Below, one piece after another: positions 12,001 to 25,300 of a stretch of 64,000 nt of DNA. The translations under genes and the position numbers were made by a program. Location: NCBI RefSeq assembly GCF_000189635.1, contig NW_002476495.1, positions 310,001 through 374,000 on the forward strand. The letters are read 5' to 3'. A model generated the notes under the pieces. The model worked only from the letters and a program-made list of their open reading frames with translations. It did not search any database and was not told where the DNA came from. Source of the DNA: Tetrahymena thermophila SB210. Taxonomy: Eukaryota > Ciliophora > Oligohymenophorea > Hymenostomatida > Tetrahymenidae. The first letter of the stretch is position 1. Every line of letters begins with the position of its first letter.

Positions 12001-15000
12001 AAAATTTTAAATAAATTATACAAGTTTTTAACTCCCTATTTTATCTTTTAATATAAAACTTATAAATTAAATTAAAAGGCTTAATACTATTAATAAATGA
12101 TAAATGGAGTATCTAATATGGGAGTAGATATTTTAATACAACCTGGATCAATATTAGATTTGAACAGCAATTTTATGAACTTTGATTTTAATTCAATAAT
12201 TTCTTTGAATTTTAAAAGTACCATTTAAGGGAATCCAGCTAGTTTGCTAAATGTAAATACTTTAGTCCTTCAAAACTATAATTAAATAGGATTTTAAGAT
12301 ATTATAATTTATTTTGGATAAAGTAGTCCACAAAATTAATGTGGTATATCTGTTTAAAACATTAAATAAGGTGTAACTTTTGATAATATTTAATTGTATC
12401 TATAATTCTAAGTTTCTGATATAAAAAGTTGCTAAGTAATTTAAGCAGATTCAACTTAAATTAGTATTTTAAAATATGAAATTTAAAACGAAGATTTCAC
12501 AAATCACTAATCTATTATTAGCTCTTTTAATGCCACTTAGGTAATGTTAACTTATTTTAGTTATTTATATTTATAAAATTTTAAAAACAAATAGATAATA
12601 ATATAAAATATGACTATAGCTAATAGTAAGCTTGGGTTAAATTTTAGCGTCTTGAAATAATTATCAAACTTGAATGCATACATAAGCAATCTTGAAATAT
12701 CTGGAAACACATGCTCTTAAGATTCATCAGATGATCAAAGTATATCTTAGTTATTCTAAGCTGGGTATTTTGTAGTGAAAAATGTAAACATAACAAATAA
12801 TATATTTTGCAAAAAAGTTATTTTTTAAGTAGAAAGTTTTCAAAATTAAGAATTTAAAAGTTTTTCTCTTCAAAATATTGACATGAAAAATAATAAATTC
12901 TAGGCTAGGACATAATATATCTTTTTTAGTGCTATTTATTCAATGATAGTTGTTCCATATCATGAATTAAATCTGTATAACATAAACTTTTACAACAACA
13001 CGCTATTTAAGCTAAATTTAAATGACCTAAGTTCTTCATAGTATTTTTAAACAAATAAAATAGGTTCTATATAAATTGAATAAACAACTATTTAGAATCA
13101 CTTTGATATATAATTAGCTTTGATTGAGTTTGTAAATAGTGTTTATATAAATAACTTTTAGTGTTTTAATGATTAATTATATCTATCATAGATTCCTAAT
13201 TAATTAGCGATAGGATGCTTAGAAATGAATGAAGTCTAGAACATCACCTTTTTTAATTTATAAACTATAAATAAAAAAGTTTAAGATTCTAGTATAATTG
13301 TAATAAAAAATAAATTTACTCAATCAGCTAAATTTAACATGACTAAAGGTAATTTTACAAATGTTTTTCTTAGTTAAACTGGTGTTAACACTGAATCGAC
13401 TCCAATTTATATAGTTAGCGATTATTAAATAGAAATTACCTTAGATTCTTGTGTGTTCCAAAATATCTTTTTAAACAGTGTACCTTTCACGATTACTATT
13501 TCATCAACTGCTTTATTTGTTTAAAATTATGTTGGATCAGTTTTAATTAAAAATACTCAATTTTATAACTCTTATAGCAATTCGAATTATGGTTTTATAT
13601 TCATATAAGCAAACACTTTTATCCTTGATACAGTATAATTTAATAATTCTACATTTCCTATAGATAAATCCTTGTCAATGTTCAATTCAGAAGGAGGAAT
13701 GATTAATGTAAAAGCTTAAGTAGTCAATATTTCTAATTGTAACTTTAGTAAATCAACTTCTTCATATGGAGCCTTTATATACTTTGAATCATTTAGTTAA
13801 GTATTAAATATAAATATAATAAGCACTAGCTTTAGTGAAGGATATGCCTTAAATGATGGAAGTGCTTTTTTCATAGATACTTTCGGTTAATAGCTTAATT
13901 TTAACTGCTAAAATTGTGAATTTAATAATTTATATACATTCTAAAGTTAAGCATCGACTATTGGAATAGAGTAAGAATAAATTTGTTTTTAATTAATTAA
14001 TTTGATTTAAAAACTATTTCAAATAGGAAGTACATCAAGACAAAAAGCAAAAACCAAAGTATCGTATCATTTTATGGAGGATAAATTGTAAATACTTATG
14101 GCGATATAGATAATTACTTTTTGGATGTAATAAATTATAATATCTAATTTAGTGGGAAATAAAGAATTCTATCAGAAGATTTCTCCTCTACTTCGCTAGC
14201 ACATTTATTTTTCAAAGCTTAAAATAATAATAATTATTAATATGCTACTTTATTAAATATAAAAGATTCAAATTTATCTATGCAAGATTGTTATTTTTAA
14301 AACATTTACATAACATCTAGTTTATCAAATTTCCCACTATTATTAAGTTCTACTAATTCAAGTGTTTAGATCTAAAATACACAAATCTTTGACTCAAGTT
14401 TTGTAACTAGTGCTTTATCTTTGATTTAAAGTAATGTATTACTCAGCTAAGTCACTTTTACAAATGTCAATTAAGAAATTTCAAATAGAAGAATTATTTA
14501 ATAAGCAGAAAGCTAAATTTCTTTTATAAATACTAATTAAACAATATTATAAAAGAGAGTTATGGAAGAGTAAATCAATCCAAGCTTATATAGTCATTCT
14601 TTAATTATATCTTACCAATCTAGATTAAATATTAACTAAAATAGTAATTTTACTTCAATAAATTGTAATACAAACTGTAATGGCGGAGCTATTTAAGCTG
14701 TACAAAGCACTCTAAATATTCAAAACACCTTATTTAAATAAATAAAGGTAATTTTATTTTCCTATTATAATAATAGTTTTTACTTAAATTTAAATCACTA
14801 TAATAGTCTACTTTTGGAGGTGCTGTGTTTATTTATGGAATTAATAACACCAATATTATCTAAAATACTTAATTCTAATATTGTTAAGCCCAAAATGATG
14901 GAGGAGGAATTTATTTATTTGCTTTGTAAAATGACGTAAATATTTTTTATTCAATTCTTATTTATTATGTTTAAAGTTAACATTTTTTTTATAACTTACA

Positions 15001-18000
15001 AGAAATTTAAATTAAATATTTCTGAAAGTCTACTTGAAAATAATTCATGTGGTTAAAGAGGAGGCGGAATTTTTATTTATTCAGAAACCCTAAACTCTCC
15101 AAATCAGTAAATAAAATTATAAAACTCATAAATTATTCGTAACAAAGCATCTGTAGGAGGTGGCATATTTTTATAAAATCTTTCTGCAGATGTTTAATAA
15201 CAAAATATAATATCGAGCAATACTGCTACAACGTATGGAAGTGATTAATCTTCATATCCTACAAAGCTTAGAATTAGTAATATTAATTAATTTTTGCAGG
15301 AAAATAATGGGAAAGTGAACAAAGAATAATTAGAGGTTCATAATTTTAGAAGCGGTGCAAATTTAACAAGTATAGAATTTTAATTTCTAAATTAAAAAAA
15401 TGAAATTATTATACCTATTACTCCAGAAGAGGAAGAATAATTTTAGATAAATGTTTAATTTGATATCAAAAGCCAAAACCTTTAATCGTATATTGCAAGT
15501 GGTTAAACATTCACTAAATATGATCCAAAATTATAGAGCTTTGCTTTTAATTATATTAATCTAGTAGGATTACCTGGTACTACTGCTTTTTTATAATTCT
15601 CTTCTCCATAAATCTATAGCGTTGATCCTTAAAGTGGATAGTTTATCTAAAATTATTCCTTTAATATCTTGATTAATTTCAGAAATTGTGGACCTGGAGA
15701 GTAAATTAATAAAGTAGGATAAGTCAAAGAATGCTAGATATGTCCTGAGAATTTTTATTCATTTAATGTAGAAAACTGCAAAGCCTGTCCTGATGGGGCT
15801 GAATGTCATGGTAGTACAAATTTAATTACTAAATTAGGATATTGGAGGAGATCAAATGATAGTGATATCATTTTAAAATGCTCTAATTTACTTAAAAATT
15901 GTAATGGAGGTAGTTATGGAGATAACATTTGCTATGAGGGTCATATAGGAGCCCTTTGTGAAGAATGCGATGTATAATTTTTTTAGTAATTTTTATTTAA
16001 TAAACAACATTTTTTACTAGATTTATGGAGAATATTGGTCACAAACTTATTCCAAATCTTCTAAATTCTCTTGTACTAGATGTGACTAAATTTAAGGAAA
16101 TATATGGATAGTTAGTTTAATGACAATTTGGACTTTAATTTCTATGGTTTTAGCAATAAAAGGTAATATAGAAATTCTATAAGAAAAAGCAGCTGCTTTG
16201 GTATTACAAAAAAATCTAAGAGGAAGAAAAAAGCTATATTAGAATTTGTAGCGAAATGACAAAAATAAATCTACCAATATTTATTTATCATCCACTTTAA
16301 AGAACAAGAATTAAATGCAGTATTAATCATAACCTACTTCAGATTAAGAGAAATCTGGAGTCTTTATAAAAATGTTAACAAACTACATATAAATTGTTGG
16401 ATCAATCGCAACATTTAATTTATCAATTCCATCAGGTAAATTTTTAATCATTAAAAAATATTTATAATAATAAATGTTAAATTAATTAGGAATTTTTGAA
16501 TTCCCATAATCTGTGGGTTAGCCTTTGAAATAAACCATGAATTCTCTAGACTGTGCTTTAGAAGGATTCAGTACTCAGATACCTATAATTTATATGAGAT
16601 TGCTATTTTCTCTGCTCATACCAATAATTTACATGTTTTTATTTCTATTTTGCATGGCTATTTACCACTTTTTGAAAAAGTTAATGACTATTTGCTAAAA
16701 AAAAGAAATCAAAAACTATTATTTTCCTTGGTATATTATGACTACAGCAATAATTTTCTTAATTATTTATGTATAGCCTGACTTGGTTGCATAAATTATT
16801 GCATTATTATCATGTAGATAAATAGGAGATACTAAATATATCTTATCTAATGTTTCGTTCGTATGCTACACAGAATAACACTTTTACTATGCTTTTGTAT
16901 TGTTACTTCCATTACTGCTTATGTGGGTTGTTATTTTACCTTTAATTTTGTTTTTAGCATTGAAAAGAAATAAAAAGAATTTAGAATCAATCTAAATAAA
17001 ATTAAAGTATGGATTTCTTTACAAAGAATATTAAAACTATGCATATTACTGGGAATTTGTTAAAATGGCAGTGAAATTAGTAATTATACTGGCCTTAAAT
17101 TTTTACTCATAAAGCATTGTTACTAAAGGTGTGCTAGTCTTCATAGTGATTACTGCTTATGGTATTCTCTCTCTCATAATACATCCGTACTAAGAGTCAG
17201 ACATAAATGAAATAGATGTTAATTCGACTAATGTTTGTGCTTTAACAGTTTTACTAGGAATATTTATTTATAACAATCCTTTTGACTACTTTGTTTACTC
17301 TTCATTTGCTATAATAGCCATTGTTAATTTATGGTTTATTTTTAAAATTTTAGGCAAAATTATCAAAGGCTACTTACCTATAATTAAATAAAGCATTTAA
17401 GAAATCTTCATTATATTATCTAAAAAAATACCATGCATAAAAAAATTTATAAAGCAAAATAATTAGAAAAAAGTAAATCCTGTGATTAAAAATAAATTCT
17501 AATAACTTTTAAAAAAATATTTATCTCTTCCTTCAAATGAAAAAAAAAGAATTTTGTTGAGTACAATTTAATTTTAATTAGGTAAATTTCTTTTTATTGA
17601 TTACTAAATATATTTAATCTTTTTTGACTATAGAAAATTAATTCGGACACTATCTAAGATCAAGTGAAGAATTCTAGCTGCTAGAATAATATTAAGGAAA
17701 TAAGATTCAAAGATATTCTGAAAAATAAATGAGAAGTTAAAATGAAGAAGATTTCATAAATAATTAAAATGATGATTAAAACAATTAAAAATATATTCCT
17801 ACAATTCAATTAGATACGCTACAAAATTTCAATAATTTTAACACAGAAACTGCTATTTAATATGGTAAAAATTACATTTTTACAAACTATTTTTGAATTT
17901 TAAAAAAATAAAATCAAAATATTTAGAAACAAAAGATGTTGGAACAAGTAGACTAAGATAGCAATAATCCAATTAGTAGCTTATTTAATTTCATTCAAGC

Positions 18001-18943
18001 ACTTCTATTTAAAATTAAAAGAGCTCAAATAATTAAAATCTAAATAATGGAAACACCTCAATATAATTAACAAATTATAGCCAATAAAACAAAACAAAAA
18101 TGACTAAATAACAAAAGATGCATAAAAACGTTCAAATAGAATCAAACAATCCTACAAATTATGAAAAAAACGAATAAGGTATATTTGCTCTTGTTTAAAT
18201 TATTTTTTAATAGAGAATAAAATAAAAAAAATTTAATATTAGTTTAAATTAATTTTTTAAATAAAATAAAGATATAATTATATTTTCTTTAGATGATTTA
18301 GATGCTTAAAATAATTTTTAAAGTGAGTTTTTCTCAGAACAATAAAATGAAAATAAAAAATAAATTTCAAGCAAATAATCAAACTTAGAAAAATAAAGTA
18401 ATGAAGAGTCTTTGTATTAAGATCCTAATAGTATATAATAAATTGCTAGTAGCACAGTTAATTATTAAGAAATTGCAATAAATTAACTAGAAACCATAAA
18501 CAATTTAGAAAATAAATAAAAAAATTCCTAAAGTAAATATTATTTAACTAAAATTTATTAAAATTATAAAATATTTAATATAGTTTCCATAATAGAGAAT
18601 AAAATAACATAAAATATTTAAGAGGTTATTTAATTTTCAGAAGAAGATTCAATCTATAATTAAGATTAATATGATGAGTAGATTTAAAATAATAGCAAAT
18701 AATCATAAAAAGAAATAGAAGATAAAATCAATATATAAAATAATGGGAACTGTGATCTTGAGTATAAAAGTAATTTATTTTATTTTTAAACTTGAAAAAA
18801 ATTTATTTATTTATTTATTTTAAGAATGTTAAAGCTAATTTGAGGATGATATAGTAAATAAAGATTTGATATAATTTTCTTAAAATGAAATTAACTTCTA
18901 GTAGAATTAATAAGATTAAAAAGATATAGTGGAAAATTTCTGA
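9068..18943 (+). CDS. Gene 2: giant propeller / beta-helix / multi-pass membrane protein with abnormal mid-region
   Basis: ATG 9068 opens a signal peptide (ISIYLALRIASS) followed by CP. Propeller exons are 9068-9179, 9240-9401, 9459-9875, 9927-10073, 10145-10411, 10542-10840, 10891-11230 and 11286 onward, with WD-like blade ends such as GLISWGID and GTVYSWDL. From about 11380 family similarity stops and the open frame runs to TGA 11783-11785. Similarity resumes at 12079 (AQYYQQMINGVSNM). The second half is intact: 12079-12540, 12595-13970, 14027-14747, 14807-14935, 15003-15971 (ending GHIGALCEECD), 16021-16435 and 16490-17581, then tail exons from 17634 to TGA 18941-18943. The tail is the longest in the array, mostly Gln, Asn, Ser and charged residues. 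The gene may be spliced through the odd mid-region, or may now be two units: a truncated secreted propeller, and a beta-helix/membrane part without a start of its own. Confidence 0.8.
11380..12078 (+). other. Non-family segment inside gene 2 replacing propeller end and linker
   Basis: Between the last recognisable propeller residues (RLILSCDIQQ) and the exon starting AQYY, the sequence does not resemble the corresponding part of genes 3, 5, 6 or 7. Those genes have about 150-200 residues there, ending in a C-x-x-C motif and a YGxGT-like tail. Here the frame stays open, encodes a hydrophobic, Phe/Tyr-rich stretch, and meets TGA at 11783-11785. The segment contains the inverted repeat at 11593-11650. 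It may be an insertion combined with a deletion, or an intron that swallowed the lost exons. Confidence 0.6.
11593..11650. repeat. Perfect 20-bp inverted repeat with 18-nt loop
   Basis: The left arm at 11593-11612 begins TAATCCAGG and is perfectly complementary to the right arm at 11631-11650, which ends CCTGGATTA. The loop is 11613-11630. The arms contain a CCAGG/CCTGG core that is GC-rich for this region, so simple AT composition does not explain the match. It lies in the part of gene 2 that has no counterpart in its paralogs. Possible readings are the footprint of a small palindromic element, a hairpin left by a rearrangement, or an RNA hairpin. Confidence 0.9.
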
Positions 18944-19311
18944 AAAAAAAAAAAATTGATTTTAATTTTTATTTCATTATAATTTTCATATTTAAGGGAT
19001 AAAAATTGTATTTTAATTAAAAACTAAATATTTCAAATAACTTATTAAGATTAGTATTTAATAAAAACAAGACCAAATTAGATTTTATGTTACAGTATGA
19101 GTTTAGTTAATTCAATTATGTGGAAATAAATTTTTATAATTTTTTTAGCTCTCATTTATAATTTTCATGTCAAGGAATACATAAAATTTATCAATTTACA
19201 TAAATCTAAAAGAGTTATTTTTGTTTTTTTTATAAAAATAATAAATTTTGCATATTGATTGAATAATCTAATCACTAAAAACCTAGCAAAAACTCCTTAA
19301 AGTTTAAATTA
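18944..19311. other. Intergenic gap between genes 2 and 3
   Basis: 368 nt starting with a poly-A run right after the TGA of gene 2. AT-rich throughout. No gene or RNA is seen. Confidence 0.6.
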
Positions 19312-22300
19312 ATGAACTATTTGATGAAAATTTACAAAAATTATTGGCAAAGAAAGATGCTCTTTATTTTAATGATGAAGCTATAATTAATATTAGCTAC
19401 AAACAACCAATGCCCTGATATTATATCCTATCATAGTAAATATTTATATCATTTTTAGCCATATATTTTTATACATTTTTTTATATTTAAGATCCAATAT
19501 TTGATTATAATTTTGGAGTTTATAGCTTTTTAAGAGTTCCTATGACAAATACTCTACTAATCAATACTATTGATTAAACTAGCTTCTCTTAAAATGTTGT
19601 TTACTATACAGATTTAAGCTCACCTTCAAGATAAATTATCAATGTTGTCAGACGTATTTAATTTCAATTAATATTAATTCTACATTTATACGTTAATTAA
19701 AAAATTAAAAGCTGATTTTACAATAAATGTTATGGATTATGTAGATTTAACTAATTAAATCTTAATAAGCAACTCTAATAAGTTAATATTAGCAGATCCA
19801 TACTCTTTTTAATCAGTTATGTCATTAGATTTATAATTTACTTCTCATCTTTTTGTGATTCCAAATACAAAATATGCTATCATTACTAGATGGAGAAATT
19901 AATTGTTAATTTTAGATATACTATCTTTTTAAATAGTAAAAACGCTAGATCACTCAAGTGATCCTGATGTTTATTTTAAATATCAATATATTTCTAAAAT
20001 ATACAATTTCACTTGCTCAACCGATTAAGTTATTATTTCCTCAAATGAAGGAGGGATTATTGCATGGAGTATAAATCTTAATACTATGGTTGGAACTTAT
20101 CATGGACTCATTGACTATAGTAAATTTATTTTCTAAAGTATGGTTTTTTAAATTTTATAAAATTAAAGCTAAGACTAATTATAGTAGTTACTATTACCGT
20201 TTTGATAAATTTCCTGGCTAAGACATAATTTTTGTAGGAGGTTAATATTATGAATTGATTGCAATAAAAATCTAACAGTTTAATAAAGGATAATATATTA
20301 AAATGATGCACACATGTACTTATATTAAGTTTATAAAATGACTAATTTTTTTTTAAATTAAATAGATTTATTTTCAGGATCAATTAATACAAGTATTAAT
20401 TAGATAATGTTTTAATATATCAATTATAATACATATAATTAAGCTGTTTTACTTGTAGCTGATAATAACTACATTAATTATGTTAATTTAATTGTCGATC
20501 TTCCAAACAATATAATAACAGCACCATATGATTACAATCCTTTTTATTATAATATTGTCTCATATTATGAATGGTATTATGTCTAAGGTACTACTCTAAT
20601 TTATATGTCCTACAAAGATAGTGCAACTATATTTAACTTTTAAACTGGCGATTTTGATAATCAACTATGTAACATTATAAAATTAGGTTTTATTTATTAA
20701 ATAATATAAAAAAGATTTTAGGAATGACAAACTTTCTAGAAGATTTATTTTTGAAGGAGAAGGTTAAAGTTTGCTTACAATTATATTTGGCTAAGATATT
20801 TATTATTCTTAAACAAATAGTTTGCAAGATTTTTATCATACATCTTATGATAAACTTTCTTATTAAATGTATTCCAATTACAATAGTTTTTTAAAAGTTA
20901 AAAACTGTGATGTTTGTCTTTTAGTAAAACTAAGAGATAATGCAAACTAAAATAAAGACTATGTATCTACTACTAAGATTTATCCGATGGATGAAAAAGA
21001 TTATGTAAAATTATTCAGAAATATTTAAATTAATACATTTTATTTATATTAGCCTTAACCTATACCGTTTAGCTGGGATTAAGTTGGAAGAAGTTTAGAT
21101 CCATTTTATTACAACAATCAAATATGGATAGTTTTAGCTTTTCCTAACAAAAATATTTTAAATTCTAAAGTAAATGGGTTGTTTTAATTAGTTAATGCCT
21201 AAAACACTACTTAATTTTTTGTCCTTACCTCACCTAATTAAACTTAAAATAATTATAATACATCGTTTGCTGTTGCTTCTATCTACGATTTAATTAATCC
21301 AGAAATAGTAGGAGTAGACTAATAAGGCAGTGTTTATTCATGGGACTTACTATCTCCAACTTTAAATTTCAAGTTCTCTCTTCAGTTGAGTAATAAAAAC
21401 AATTTATAAGATTAAATTAGGTTTTTTACAAAAATATATATAACTTCAATAAAATGATCATAATTTTTTTTAAATTAAACAAATTATCTTCTGAATAAAT
21501 TTATTTTAATAATAAATTGTTGAATACTAAAAAAAATTTTTAAATAAAATAATTTCATCAATCTATTAAAGAAATGTAAATTGTTTAAGCGAAAAAAAAT
21601 ATAAAATATTTTTATTTGCATTTTTTAATTAAGTAAAAGCACTTATATAATATTATTCTGTATATCTTATTTTTAATTGTTAACTTTTATGACATTTTTG
21701 ATTTTTTTTAAATTTCATTAATATCCTTGTATTAAAACATAATTTTTGAATTTATAATGAAGTAGTAAAATTTTTATTTTAACATATAAATAGAAAACTG
21801 CTTTAACAGTTAGATAGGAGAAATATTTTAATACAACATAACTAGAAAATTGATAGTTGCTTGCGATGATTACTCAGTTTATAGCTTTGACTTAAAAACA
21901 TAAGATTAATAATTATTAACTACTTTAACTTCTGTTCCTATATCTATAAGAGCCTTTAACAGTATTTAAATGGTTGTTCTTCCAGATTATATTGGCAGTA
22001 TTGTATACTTATATAAATATAATAGCAATTCAAATACTTTTGTCTACCATTTATCAATTTATTAAGGTTAACTGACTGATTATTTATTTCATGTAGAATT
22101 ATTAAAAAATAATATTCTTTGGATACAGTATAAGTACAGTTTTACATTTTATCCGATTGATGGTTGTATAGATGATCCTACAGTATGTACTTAATGTTCA
22201 TAGAATTATTATTTCAATATAACAAATTAATTAGATAAATATGGTAGCTATGGATAAGGTAGCTCTTTAAGTTCCTATACAACTTCATAAAATTATTTTT

Positions 22301-25300
22301 AGACTATCTTAAATGTAAATTTTCTTTATTTAGTATTTTTAATTTTTCATATTCATTCAATTTTTTAATTAAAAGGCATAATTTTACAAAAGTATAATAA
22401 AAGCTGTCAATAATATTTAAGTATTTATTCAAATTAATCCTAATAATTCATTTTATTTAATATCTTAACTCACAAATTTTAGCTTTAAGTCCTTAATCTC
22501 ATTAACTATATCAAGTGTTTCTGATTAATAACTAGCAACAATTGTATATTCAAACTCTCTTATCTTTGAAGATTACAATTCAGTAAACTTACTAAATATT
22601 CAAATAATGTTTTTAGATACTGATAAAAATACATGTGGGTTAGAGTTTTCTAATATTAAAAATGTAGTCCAAATAAATAACATTTAGCTAAGAGCCTACA
22701 AAAATCCTTTAATTTCTTGTTAAAGTATTGAAATAAGCAATACTTATGTTTAAGTACAAAATTATACAATAACTTCAGAAAACTTTGCAAATAATTATTT
22801 CATTTTTTCTACACTAAATACGAATTAAGTAAAATTAATTTTATTTTAATCATTATTAATTATACATCTTTTTTATTAGATTAGTATTGCTAATTTTTCA
22901 TTATTAAATTGCTAATTCGGAGATTAGTTTAGTATTTTATAACAGAACACTGATGTTTAAGCGATTATCTAAAATATTGTTTTGGAAAATAACTATTGTT
23001 CACAAGCTAATTCTATTTTTTAGAACCCTACTGCTTTGTTTAGTGCTGGTCATTACACAGTTTCATCTGTTTTTATATAAAATAATACTTTTTGCAATAA
23101 AAATATTTTTTAAGCAATAACCTCTATCAAGCACTTAAGTCAAACCTTTTCTTTTTTAAATATTTCTTTAATAAACAATAAATTTCTTACAAGGACTACC
23201 TATCTTTTATTTAATTCCTTTTACTCTATTCTATCAGATCCATCTCATTAATTGATACTTAAAAATTCCAGTTTTTATAATAATTCTCTTTTCACTTAAT
23301 CGTAAAGAGATTTAAAAGGAGCTTCGCTTATTCAGACAAATAAAATCTAAAATATTTCAATAGAAAATGTTAATTTTTTAGATCACTTTGATATTTAACT
23401 AGGAGCTTTTGATGAGTCATAATTAATAAGTGTTAATAATTTTAATTGTACTAATAACCAGTTCTTTTTAAATTAACTTAATAATTAATAAACATAAGGA
23501 TGCTTATAAATAAATGAAGCTGCTATTGTTCTATTTGATACAGTTTAAGTTAACTATAAAAAAGCATAAGATAATTCATTGTTTTTAATAAGCAATTATA
23601 ATTATAAATAATCATAAGTTAATATATCAAACGCATAATTTACAAACTTAATTTTAAATTAAACTTAAATGAATACATTTGTAAACCCACTTTAGATTAT
23701 TGGTAGTTATTAAATAAATTTAGACATTTAAAATAGTTATTTTGTTAACAATTCTTTAATAAGCTTATAATATTCATTAACTTACTCAACTACAGGTTTG
23801 TGGTTTGAAAATTTTGTAGGTTAATCAATCATATTTAATGGTACATTTGAAAATAATTACAGTAACTCTATCTATAATAATATTCATATTTAAACTGATA
23901 GTTTAATTATATAATAATGCAAATTTTAGAATTCAACTTTCTCAGAAATAAACTTATATGATAACTAGTATAACAAATTATTTACTTAATTGGGAGGAAT
24001 GATCAACGCGATTATTAACTCTGTCATAATAACTAATACTTAATTCAAATAATCAACAGCAATAATGGGTTCTTTTCTTTACTTTTAGTCATTTGGATAG
24101 AATCTTAATATACTTATCAATTCTACAAAATTTACAGAGGGATATAGCTAAATTGATGGAGGAGCAATGTACTTAAATCCAATAAATAATTTACTAAATT
24201 TTTCATGTATTGATTGCGAATTTAGAAATATTTTTTCTTTAAGCTAATTGTCTTCTTCAATAAAAATATTGTAACTTATTTACTTAAATATTTAAAAATT
24301 TTTTTAATAAATTATTTACATTATTGATATAGGTAGTAAAATTAGAAAAATGGTACAAATAATATTACATTCAATGGTGGAATCATATAAACAATATAAG
24401 GTATTTTAGATAATTACTTTATTTAAGCAGCTAATAGCTAAATTTAAATGATTGATATAAGTTAAGTAACATATTAACAATTTTAGTCAAGCGAACTACC
24501 TTTCCTTATTTACTAAGCAAAATAGAATTAATAATAGTCTACTATTATTTATTCTTCATTTTCAGTCCTTTATATTAATAACTGTAATATCAGTAATTTA
24601 AGTATTACCAATTAATAATCATCGATTCCATTAATTATTTAATCTGAAAACTCAACAATAACAATATCTTCAACATATATATCTAATTGTGAATATACAA
24701 AAAATATGGTTCAGTTAAATGGAGGAAAGCTTATTCTAGATAATATTTTATTTTAAAAAATTTAATAATATCAACAAACATAAATGCTATCAAATGATTT
24801 ATAATTAATACCAAACTTAAACTAATATTCTATTTTAGTTGCTTCTGGTGCTTTTATTTAAATCTAAAATAATTCTAGTTTTTCTATGTTAAGTTGCACT
24901 AGTTGTAATGGTGGTTTACTTTAAATGTTAAATGGCAATATCAAAATCTCAAACTCCTCATTTTATTAAATAACAGTAATTATTTATTATTAACTTTTAT
25001 TCATTTTTAAAAATATTTAATAAAGAGCTAATATGGTGGAGCATTTTTCATTACTGGATTATTTGGAACAAATTAAATTATAAATTCTAAATTTTAAAAT
25101 TGTTAATCTTAGTATAATGGAGGAGTTGCTTACATATAATTTAATGATGAAAATGTAAAATTATTAAGAGTTATTATACAAACCTAATTATTTATTTTTT
25201 AATTATTTAAACAGTAACTTAGCTTAAATATTGATTCAGCATAATTTTTCAATAACACTTCATTAAATGGTAGAGGAGGAGCAATATATGCTATTTCTTA

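Noticed and set aside
18790-18830. TTTA tandem run as a possible regulatory repeat
   Set aside because: A short simple repeat inside an AT-rich intron of the gene 2 tail; such runs are common in this sequence.
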